Part shown: positions 37,927-46,562 of the stretch, one piece after another | How positions within the stretch are numbered: the first letter of the stretch is position 1 | How the letters are laid out: each line of letters opens with the position of its first letter | DNA from: Ypsolopha sequella | Lineage: Eukaryota; Arthropoda; Insecta; Lepidoptera; Ypsolophidae | Assembly (NCBI GenBank): GCA_934047225.1 | Contig: OW203989.1 | Coordinates: 2,021,977 to 2,085,976 of the forward strand | Direction: 5' to 3' | Length of the DNA stretch: 64,000 bases | Translations under genes and position numbers: made by a program | The notes under the pieces: generated by a model | The model's database searches: none | The model's input: the letters and a program-made list of their open reading frames with translations, nothing else | What the model was told of the DNA's origin: nothing

Positions 37927-40212
37927 CTGGAAAAAAGAATAATATATTTTTTAGGATTTTATATAGTTATAATATTGAGCCTTAACTGGTCTACTGAAGG
38001 TGAAAAAATATAACAATTGAATCTACATGCTCTAAGATTGTGCCTGCAGCGTAATTTACACTTAAGTGTCCCATGATTCTGATACCAAAGGTTAAATCTT
38101 CTGTTTATGTGTCAAATCTGGTGAATGAATCAAGTTTTATCATCATTTCCATCATTCCCGACTCCTCGTCACACCATCTTGTCACAAGTCATTTTTTTCC
38201 AGTAAAACTTAACAGGTGTTCCCGTGACACTCAAGACTAAAGCGCTGACATAACTAGCGTTCAGACGCCAAAAGCAGATTCGCACAAATATGTTGATTCA
38301 AACAAAGCAGTTAATAGGCTAGGTGTTAGGTTTAGATTTGAATATTTAAAAATTTGGTATCTGTTGCTCTGGCTTTGAGGTCTGAAAATGATCATCATCT
38401 CGTTTTCAAGAGAAGGCAATTATTCTTATGTCTATAAAATTAAATAACTTTCGTTTTTAATTGACTATTTTAAATAGTTCTCCTGATATTCTTTTTAGAG
38501 TAGAATTACGCTCTTATTGGGCAGGACGGGGCTTTGTAAACTCTTACATTTTCGTAAGTAAGCGTGCGATCGACCGGTCGACTCGCCCATTTGCCCACCC
38601 CTGACCTAGTGGGTCTACCTGTGTACACAGTGGGAAAACTATGAGATCACAGTGCCGTAGTAAAAAAAGAATGTGGATAAAATGATTGGTGACTAGTTGT
38701 CTGACTATTACATAGTTAAGCATTAAATCACATAATAATAGACTATTATATACTCTCAAATATTGATGAGCAACCCAGATTAGGTCTTTTACACAAGCCG
38801 ACTGGTGATCTCCAGCTACCTTCACATTATGCATTGACATGTATAAACTACCCTCTATGTTCAATACACAAGTATCAAATGTCATAAAAGCCATTGACAG
38901 TTTGTATTACATTTTTTATAGGCACTCGAAGAGTCAAGTCAATGCCTAATAAAAATCAGATCCACTTTTTGCTATGATCCCATTGTTTTCCAGCTTTGTA
39001 GACCTGCCATAGTCTGAATGCAAATATGCATCAGATGCAACATATTTGTTAACCTGTTTACTTGCAAATGGATAAATAGTTACATCTCTATTTCTGTTAG
39101 TAAGCAGGTTAATTAAGTAATTTAATATACAGAAACATGATAAAATGAGAATTACCAATCTTTCATCCTGCTCCAACTTCAAATATTTCTTCACAAACTC
39201 CATAATCCATCCTATTGGTTTCTCGGCATCCACAGCCCATTTCTTCTTCTTCATTATGGGTGCATTACCAGTTGCCTTTAATAATATGTCGACTGAAACA
39301 TTAAAATTTACAAAAAAAGCATAGTTAATTTTCGCATTTAACAGCTTTTGCATGGATGTGTGTAAAACTAAACATCAAAATGACAGAGAGCCTATACTTG
39401 CAGAGAGCATCGAAAATTGTGTCCGCAGCGCAATGCTTGCCAAAGTCATGTAAAATGGTTGTGTGGTTGTTAAATGTGACAATTCTGATCCATTTTTTCC
39501 TTAATATTGTAGGTTCTCTAGATTATAAAATTACATATACTATCTAACCTAGTTGCACATGTTTAATAAAAAAAAAATGTATTGTCTTGTAATCCAAAAA
39601 CTCCAACTGGTCATCGATAAGGGGCACGATTTCTAAGTATTTTTCCCATAGAGCCCTCTTATGATAAGGGGGCACGAATTCTAAGTATTTGTCCTATAGT
39701 GCCCTCTTATATACACCCCAACCAATGATATATTAAATAAAATGTGTTTTATTTAATAAAAACAGAGACTTCCAAAATCTCAGGGCTGCATTCATTAACT
39801 ATTTAGGGTCGCACGCGACACGGGTTATAATGCCGCACACATTGAAAATTGTATACGCTATGTTGCTGTCAGTGTTGGAACCTAATGAAATTTTTAATTT
39901 ATGAACGGCTATCTGGGCCTGGGCCTACCTATTTTGAAAGGTGGCAGCCCAACTCATGAATAAGTAATTTCAAGATATATCAAAATAATTTTTGATCTGT
40001 TTCAGTCAGAGTATACAAGAATACTAAGACCGGAATTAATAAATTTGAACAAAAACCTGGTTTCGTTGACAAAAACAAGGATATTTACTTTTTACTTTGT
40101 CTGTTTTGCCTTGGTCTCCATTATCTTTATGTTCACCCTCTAGTTTCAAACTTTCAGTGGCAGCCAATAATTCTGACTGGTTACTATCCTCAGAGGTCTT
40201 ATCATCGCTCAT
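37804..40212 (-). CDS. Atg12: ATG12, ubiquitin-like autophagy protein
   Basis: Three exons on the - strand join in frame: 40212-40089, 39292-39156 and 37926-37804, giving 127 residues. The N-terminus is acidic and variable ([20 protein letters not shown]). The ubiquitin fold starts at [20 protein letters not shown] and ends [20 protein letters not shown], then WG and a stop. The C-terminal glycine is the residue ATG7 and ATG10 use to conjugate ATG12 to a lysine of ATG5; ATG12-ATG5-ATG16 then acts as the E3 for ATG8/LC3 lipidation. All family landmarks are present and the length is normal. It is convergent with CFAP52, with about 1.3 kb between the stop codons. Expression is probably housekeeping; no promoter motif could be assigned. 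Confidence 0.96.
39156..39292 (-). CDS. Atg12: ATG12 exon 2
   Basis: Acceptor taatgtttcag ends at 39293; donor GTAATT begins at 39155. Encodes (I)[20 protein letters not shown], then [20 protein letters not shown] and ERL. The frame reads on into the intron on both sides, so a single-exon reading of this region gives a false 135-residue protein. Confidence 0.96.
39614..39714. repeat. Tandem repeat of about 48 bp, two copies
   Basis: Two copies of gataaggggcacgatttcta ... agccctcttat lie head to tail in ATG12 intron 1. Each copy is itself weakly palindromic (ataagggggcac / gtgccctcttat). Confidence 0.65.
39775..39915 (+). repeat. Dispersed repeat, copy 2
   Basis: Matches 640-760 (cacgcgacacgggt, gaaaattgtatacgctatg, gttggaacctaatgaaat), then passes to sequence like 5390-5420. 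It lies inside ATG12 intron 1. Confidence 0.55.
40089..40212 (-). CDS. Atg12: ATG12 exon 1
   Basis: ATG at 40212-40210; donor GTAAAT at 40088-40083. Encodes [20 protein letters not shown], then [20 protein letters not shown] and K plus one base. I use the donor at 40088 rather than the GT at 40095 because only the former gives the conserved VKIDILLK junction in frame. Confidence 0.92.
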
Positions 40213-40429
40213 TTTATTAATAATTTACGAATATGTAAATAGCTACGCGATTTTTGTAAATAAAACTCATAGTTCTTTTTTTTCTTATTGTCATTTTCTT
40301 TCCTTTATGAAAAAGGCTAAAGGCTTAAGCATATACTGCCTAGTCTTATTTTAGTTTCTTCTCTGTGTTTGTATATCCTCTCTTGAGGATCATCTGAAGG
40401 AACTGTCCTGTCGTAGTCTCAGTCCTGTC

Positions 40430-41007
40430 TAGCGTTGCCATCCGTCCGGATAAAGCCGGCGGGGTTATTACGTATCTTGCAAACAGTAATCAATCGACAA
40501 AAATTGCGCAATTGTTGTGTCAAAAGTCATTTTCTTATTAAGAAAGTGATTTTTGACAGCAATTGCGCAATTTTTGTCGATTACTTATTGTTTGCAAGAT
40601 ACGTAATTCCACAGCCGATAGTGTTAGGCTTTTTGACCTCTTGTCCGGCCAAATTTGACTGCGTCCGCCCCGTTTGGCTTTTTAATTTTTATATCTATCG
40701 TTCAGTCACTTCAGTCAGAAACGAGCGAGCGAGACGAGACTCGCCAAGACGCGCAAGTTCACATACTACCGTACTCATTAAAATGTATACCATACTCGTA
40801 GGTACTATTAAAATTTTCTTGAAAAATATGTGTATTCGAATTTTTGTCAAAAATCCCTTTTCAGCTTGCGGCCTTAAGACTCAAAAGTCCGGCTTTTGAA
40901 TATGTGTTTATTTTGATATTTTTGTCAAAAATACTAGTTTATCTGATTAAAGTCCGGCTTTTTAACGTGTAAGTCCGGCTTTTTGATTTTTAGAGATGTC
41001 AACGCTA
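40430..41007. mobile_element. hAT-type non-autonomous element with a nested hairpin
   Basis: Ends tagcgttgccatcc and gatgtcaacgcta form inverted repeats. The flanks GTCCTGTC (40422-40429) and GTTCTGTC (41008-41015) agree at 7 of 8 bases. The motif gtccgg / ccggac recurs near both ends. It lies about 220 bp upstream of the ATG12 start codon. Confidence 0.7.
40467..40607. mobile_element. Long-stem palindromic MITE
   Basis: Two arms of about 70 bp, near-complementary, beginning attacgtatcttgcaaac. Almost no loop separates them, so the transcript would fold into one hairpin. Nested inside the hAT-type element at 40430-41007. Confidence 0.85.
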
Positions 41008-41254
41008 GTTCTGTCAGTTTGTGCTAAAGCATAGCCGTCTATGGCTAAAGTGATAGACTCTTCGACCCTCAGAACAAGGAACTTCGACCAAAATAAAATG
41101 AATGGACGGGTCATAGCGTGCGGATTTTTGAAGTCTGTAAAGTGAGCGACGGCTCAGCCCGCCCGGCTCTCACTTCATCTCAGTTGGTCTCTGTCTGTTA
41201 GAAGTGCCACACGTACGCTTATTATTACATGCCATCCAAATAACTGACGAAAAA

Positions 41255-41331
41255 ATGCCTTCATGTGCCTCTCCAAAGTGTAAGAAAAGTACCAAAAATC
41301 TAAATAAAAGTTCAAGCATCACATTTCATGC
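41255..41331 (+). CDS. Possible first exon of a THAP-domain gene
   Basis: ATG at 41255 opens MPSCASPKCKKSTKNLNKSS, then SITFH, then a donor GTAAGA at 41332. The MPSC-x4-C spacing and the SITFH end resemble the start of THAP zinc-finger domains, which are often split by an intron near this point. I could not find the following exon, so the call is weak. It could be a host THAP gene or a P-element-like relic. Confidence 0.35.
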
Positions 41332-42487
41332 GTAAGAACATATTTATCAATCTATTTTATCACGAACGTAACTAATTTCAATAAACATTCTTTCGTTGTC
41401 TCAATTTTGTTGTTTATCCCATCGTAACAGGACAGAAATTAAGTGCGATAAGGAAAGCTCGCTCTGTTCGACAATTTGTCTTTGAAACCTATGCTATTTA
41501 AAAATAGTTCATTGCTATAGCTACACATTTACTTGAGCAGATTTTCAATAATTATTCTAGTAAGAATATAATGATTTTTTTTTTAAAGTGGCAGCACTTC
41601 TGCAGCATATGGGGCTTTAAGACATTTTTCTATTTTGACTTACCTACCTAGATTATTTAATAATGAACGCTATTTGTGATTGTTTAAACTTATTGAAAAG
41701 TTTATAGTTACAGATACAGATACAGATACAGAATTTATTAATAACGGTAAGTTACAGGTCATTATTATGTGGTATTATGAAACATATAATACCTAACTTA
41801 CACAGCATTATATAATAATAATATACTTACTCTAAGTATGACTTAAAAGTAAATATGTCATAACAATGCATAATTCAATAATAACAAATTATTATAGATA
41901 CTATAGATAGTTATTATAGATACTGATAAAATTTATAGGTAATACAATTTAATTGAGTTTCATTATGGTTTACTTTGGAATTAAACACATAGGGGAAAAA
42001 AGCCTTAAAAGTGTCAAATTAAGGGGATTTTTACAAGGTTTATAATTAATCAAGGTGATAAACTTTATAGTTAATTCAGTAATAGTTAAACTTTAATTGT
42101 ATTTTACTTTAAAATTCAATGTTTTGGGGAAAAATGTCTGAAAAGTGTCAAATTTCGGGGAATCTTACAATGAGTGAGGTTAGGGGAAAACCAAAATCCG
42201 AGGATGGTAACATTGAGTGCTACATGTATTTTGTCTCAAAAAGACGAGAATCTAGAGCCGTTAAAATATGAAAATTGAGCCTTTCCCGGACGGGATAAAT
42301 AGAACCAAAAAAAAAAACAATTACATTGGCAGGGGTCCCTAGTTTTCCTACAATAAGCTAATAATGGTCTTTGACTAGTTTTGAATACACTAGCGTCCCC
42401 TAGGCGCCAAGTGGCTCACTGTAAAGTGGGTATCTATTATCATTGCAGTATAGGAAAGCACATCGGTAAATTCACGAGTTTTGTTGA

Positions 42488-42608
42488 GACCTGGATAGCT
42501 CAGTGGTTAGAGCAATCACCCGGTAAGTAGGAGGTCCCGAGTTCGAATCCCGGTTCAGAGCTCCTCACATCCAGATTTACTTTTCTTTCTGCGTTTCTAT
42601 ACTGCAAT
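42488..42608 (+). repeat. tRNA-derived SINE, family 2 copy 2
   Basis: A-box tagctcagtggttagagc, B-box gagttcgaatccc, then body gagctcctcacatccagat ... ctgcgtttctatactgcaat. Pairs with 25205-25330. The acceptor-stem ends do not pair, so it is not a functional tRNA. Confidence 0.78.
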
Positions 42609-43208
42609 GTTTCGATGGTTTTAGTTTTTGCGTGTTTTAGCAATGCATTTTGGGCATTTTAGGGATATTTCGGTTTTGGTTAGGGGGATTTTTTTTAGAA
42701 GGATTGCCGTTTTGTTTAGTAAATTATTTTTCAACTCACTTGCTCGAAAAGCGCGCCTTTGTTGCTTAAAAACAGTGAGCAAAATTGACTTTTGCAAAAT
42801 CGACTTTTGCTCACTGGTTATAAGCGGTGAAGAAAAGTGTTTTAAATTAAAAACACTGCGAATTGTTCAAAAACTCCATATCCTTTGCTCAAGAGAAAGA
42901 GATACAGCAAACATCAGCATGGCGGCTATCTCTTTCACTCTATATGGATTCCATACACTTTGGGAGGCTATACACAGCCCCATAGCACACCCCCGACACT
43001 TCATACTTAGAGCTCAAGTTATTTACCTACAGCCTCACGCGCGCACTGGCAGAGAATATAAAGTATTACTACGTAAAGAAGCGACACTCACCTCCCCGCG
43101 CGAATTTAACGTCCCCCGCGGTCCCCCGCAAGTAAGTGGAAATCTGGAGTCAGGCAGAGCTCTAGTAGCACTCGTTTGCTGCGCGTGTATTTTGTTTTGT
43201 ATTCTTGA

Positions 43209-43306
43209 TTTTGAACACAAACACTTGTACCTACTATTTGTTTCATAACGTTTGTTTTATGTTTTGAAACAAATAGTACAAGTGTTTGTGTTCAAAATCG
43301 AGATGC
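43209..43306. mobile_element. Small palindromic element
   Basis: The arms ttttgaacacaaacacttgt and its complement enclose a short loop; total length is about 100 bp. Possibly a MITE. Confidence 0.65.
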
Positions 43307-43385
43307 TTTTTATGTTTCGCCAAGTGCCGACAATCGCAAGTATAAATCTTGTTTTGTTTTATTACGATACTGATTTTTAATCAAT

Positions 43386-43471
43386 ATGGTTCGTTATTGT
43401 GGTATATATGAATGCCTAGAAAACGGAGCAACCAATAAAGAACGGAGATTTTTCAAATTTCTTTCCTTCCG
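43386..43471 (+). pseudogene. THAP-like remnant
   Basis: The frame starting at ATG 43386 reads MVRYCGIYECLENG, then KERRFFKF. A one-base shift afterwards would continue PSDEL. This resembles the N-terminal C-x4-C and RFFKFP parts of a THAP finger. The frame breaks almost at once. Confidence 0.35.
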
Positions 43472-43526
43472 ATGAACTAAGCCATTTTATTTTATGTTAA
43501 TTTATTTTTAAAGTTATAAAAAAGCG

Positions 43527-43865
43527 GCGGTAACTCAGGGGTAGAACGCTGGCCTCTCAATCTTGAGATCCAGGTTCAATCCGCGGTTGGGCATGCACCA
43601 ATGAGTTTTACGAAATTTTAATGCGCATCGTATTTGCTTATAGGTAAGTACTTCCCACTTTCTGAACGGTAAAGGAAAACATAGTGAGGAAACCCGTATG
43701 TCCTAAAAATCGTGTGTTTGTGCATAAAGTACTTACGGCGATAGGGCTCACCTCCCACCACGTTGGGATGTAATATTTGTAGGTGAAACGCTGGTGTACC
43801 GAGTGTGGACTGTGACTTGCATTTCAAAGTTCACACTCGGAACACCTCTGACACCCTCTATAGTA
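43527..43865 (+). repeat. tRNA-headed SINE, family 1
   Basis: The head taactcaggggtagaac and ccaggttcaatccgc give A- and B-boxes. The body includes gtgaggaaacccgtatgtcc, cacgttgggatgtaatattt and cacctctgacacc. It is the copy with the clearest tRNA part. Confidence 0.72.
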
Positions 43866-44239
43866 ATATTTATTATTCTGGTACTAGGACTGTGCACCTT
43901 GTCTCTAATCTGTGTGTTTGTTTGTATGAGAGGGTGTGTTTGTGTGGTCCTAAATGTGAGGCGTTTTGTCCGTCTACAGTCCCAAAAGTGAGGCGCCTGT
44001 CAAAGCGAGGCGGTCTCACATTTTTTCATGGATAATCTGACTTTATTTTCAAAATCTACGGCATTTGTTTGGTCAAAAACATACTTTTGACGACCCAATC
44101 AGAGGCATTGAAATTTTCGCCTCGCTTTTGGTAACTATGACAGGTCGTGTGTGTGTTTATAAAAAAATCCTGAAATAGGTAGTACCAGGGTGTGCCCGCT
44201 AGGTGGCATAAGAGTCACAAGAGTGTAAGTTCTAATCCT

Positions 44240-44540
44240 AATTCTGAGGCTGTTGTGTGAAATCGGTGTAAAAATGATAGCGCCTCGGAATTTAAAACAC
44301 GTCTATGTCTGTGGATCGAATATTTACACTCATTTGAAGATGCCGTTAAATAAGTGTACAGATCGCGCTAAACTTCTAGTTAAATCGCCTCGTATTCAGA
44401 GTGGACTAGAAGTTAAGCGCGGTCTGTATATTGCATGACATTGCGTTATATTACTTGGTGTTACCGTTTGAATGATTATTATTTAATTATATTATTTTAA
44501 CTTAGTATTTTGATCTCAAAAAATGTTTTACTTTTTAAGT
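44240..44540. repeat. Fold-back repeat, related third copy
   Basis: Contains a hairpin (cagatcgcgctaaacttcta mirrored by tagaagttaagcgcggtctg) and then sequence parallel to 49730-49810 (ttacttggtgttaccgtttg). Same family as the arms at 45894-46150 and 49665-49810. Confidence 0.6.
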
Positions 44541-44757
44541 TGCATATGGCTGAATAATTTCCTTAAGTAATAATTAAAATAAATCTAAAAAGAAATTATT
44601 ATTTCATATATTTTGGTCGAATAGGTATGAAACGTTTCTATAGTGCAAATTTTTTTTTTCGCGGTTTGAAATTTAGTTCCATTGTAAAAGTTATAAGCAT
44701 AGACGAGTAATATTGCCAGTTTCCGGCTTTCACAACATCATCATCATCATCATATAT

Positions 44758-45022
44758 ACAAGGTAACTTTTTGATCATCGTCCAAATTTATACTGAAGGC
44801 TTGGTAAGTGATCAGCATCATGAATCGATAACAATTTTTGTGAAATTCGTATAATGAAATTTTGACTTCCCATAGTAATTCACTCCCAGTCCTGAGTGAA
44901 TCACTATGGGAAGTCGAAATTTAATTTTAAGAATTTTACAAAAATCGTTGTTGGTTAATGATGCTGAACATTTACCAAGGCTCAAGTATGAATTTGGACG
45001 ATGTTCACAAATTCACCTTGTA
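44758..45022. mobile_element. TA-target MITE nested in the Helitron
   Basis: 265 bp with ends tacaaggtaactttt / ttcaccttgta and long complementary arms (ttcccatagtaattcactc mirrored in the centre). Flanked by TA; the right flank runs into a (TA)n tract at 45021-45041. Confidence 0.82.
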
Positions 45023-45550
45023 TATATATATATATATATAATAAAAAGAGAAGTCCTGACTGACTCACTCATTTACTGACTCATCAACGCACAGCCCAAA
45101 CCCTTGGACCTAGAAAGCTGAAATTTTGCACAGAGCTTTCCTTTATAATGTAGACAAGGAATTAGAAAGGATTTTTCGAAATTCAACCCTTAAAAGGGAG
45201 AAATGGGGTGACCAAGTTTGAAAACCAACATGGGTATCGTTTGTATGGTTTATTGGGTCACTGATTACGAAAACAACAATGATTTCTAAATCCAACGTAG
45301 TGGACGGGAAATACTTTTCCCTGTTGGGGTGCGATGGGGTTCAAATGTTGAAATGTGTAAATATCAATATGGGTGTCGTTTTAAGGGTTTTTTTGGATGT
45401 TAATTACGAAAATAGCATCGATTTTGACATTAAATTTAGTGGACATGAAAATTCTTGAAAGTGTGTGTCAGAGCAAATCGGCTGTAACAGACGGTCAGAC
45501 AGACAGCCACACAAGTGATCCTATTAGGGTTCCATTTTTTCCTTTTCGCA

Positions 45551-45730
45551 ATTACGATTAATAAGTCTCAGTGTCAGTCACTGAAAACAGCAGGAATTGA
45601 TCTTAGGGGGGACTGCTTTTCGCACGGCCAGTTTTACGTAGCCTGCTCGAGAGTGAGCTCACCTAGCAGCCTGGTCGTGTTAACAGCTGAGGGCAAAACT
45701 TGTAATGTAGTATATAAAGAGGTACATTAA
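45551..45730 (+). pseudogene. Helitron helicase C-terminal fragment
   Basis: Encodes AITINKSQCQSLKTAGIDLR, then GDCFSHGQFYVACSRVSSPS and VVYKEV. These are the last helicase motifs of the Pif1-like helicase in Helitron RepHel proteins. The Rep domain and the earlier helicase motifs are gone, and the usual SQGQ is SQCQ. Confidence 0.85.
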
Positions 45731-46293
45731 GTATGAATTAAAAAAAACTAATTGGTAATAGGCCCCGCCAAAGAGAATTTATCTCTAGATCAAATAATTG
45801 TACCAAAAACACTCCAAACCAGATTTAAATACGTTCTATAAAAAGTAGTCCACAAAAACTAAATCTGCGGGCGCAGCCGCCGGCAAAGGCTAGTATTTAA
45901 TAAATTTAAAAAGTGATACTAGTGCTATTTGCACCAATCTATTGAAACATGATCTGAAAAAGAACATAAAATGAGAAACATACGTAATTGAAACACTTAA
46001 ACATATCCTGAGAGCAAAAAACGTAGTTAAAATTTTATTATAATAACACCAAGTTATATAACACAATGTAATACAATATACAGATCGTGCGTAACTTTTG
46101 GGTTGCTCTAGATACGAGGCGATTCAACTAAAAGTTTGGTGCAATCTTTACAATAATTGCATATCCTGAGAGCAAAAAACGTAAATAAAATTAAATTATA
46201 ATTCAAACTGTAACACCAAATTATACAACACAATGTTATTCAAACAGATCGTGCCTAACTTCTAGGTTGCACTATTCAACTAAAACTTTAGTG

Positions 46294-46530
46294 TGTAACG
46301 CGCTATACCTCCATACATATTGATAAATAGATCTCGGACGACGAGTCGCCCCACTCCCCGCGTCCCGCACCTCCGTGCGGCCCCGCGCACCGCGCGCTCG
46401 CTCGATGTCTTTAGTAGTGTGCGACTAGCCCGCCTCGAAAAACATTGTTTGTTGTTACTTTCTTGTGATACGTGAATTAAACACGAACTGTACCAGGACA
46501 CAGTGTTACATTTTTTTCCCGAACCCTACA
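46294..46530 (+). repeat. Gypsy-derived 5' LTR
   Basis: 237 bp, TGTAACGCG ... CCCTACA, GC-rich in its first half unlike the surrounding DNA. Reads identical to 49407-49643. Confidence 0.93.
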
Positions 46531-46562
46531 AATGGCTGCCCAACGTTTGTGAATAGTGTAAC

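Larger units (their letters stand above)
44742..45893 (+). mobile_element. Helitron (truncated) with exact ends
   Basis: Begins TC at 44742 after host A and ends in a GC hairpin (gcgggcgcagccgccggc) followed by aaaggCTAG at 45890-45893 and host T. The other arm of the fold-back repeat preserves the unoccupied site (cacaacatcatatttaataa), which confirms both ends. It carries the tail of a Helitron helicase and a nested MITE. Confidence 0.9.

Noticed and set aside
38946..39353. Single 135-codon protein on the - strand
   Set aside because: Only its middle is coding. It is ATG12 exon 2 with intron read on both sides; the splice sites and the other two exons explain it better.
42488..42562. Functional tRNA gene
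   Set aside because: The A- and B-boxes are good but the acceptor ends do not pair, and the same head plus body occurs at 25205-25330, so it is a SINE.
42628..43248. 206-codon open frame on the + strand
   Set aside because: It begins just past a SINE and crosses unrelated segments including palindromes. The translation has no recognisable domain and no codon pattern like the real exons.
43527..43600. Functional tRNA gene
   Set aside because: The acceptor stem does not pair, and it is followed by the SINE family 1 body.
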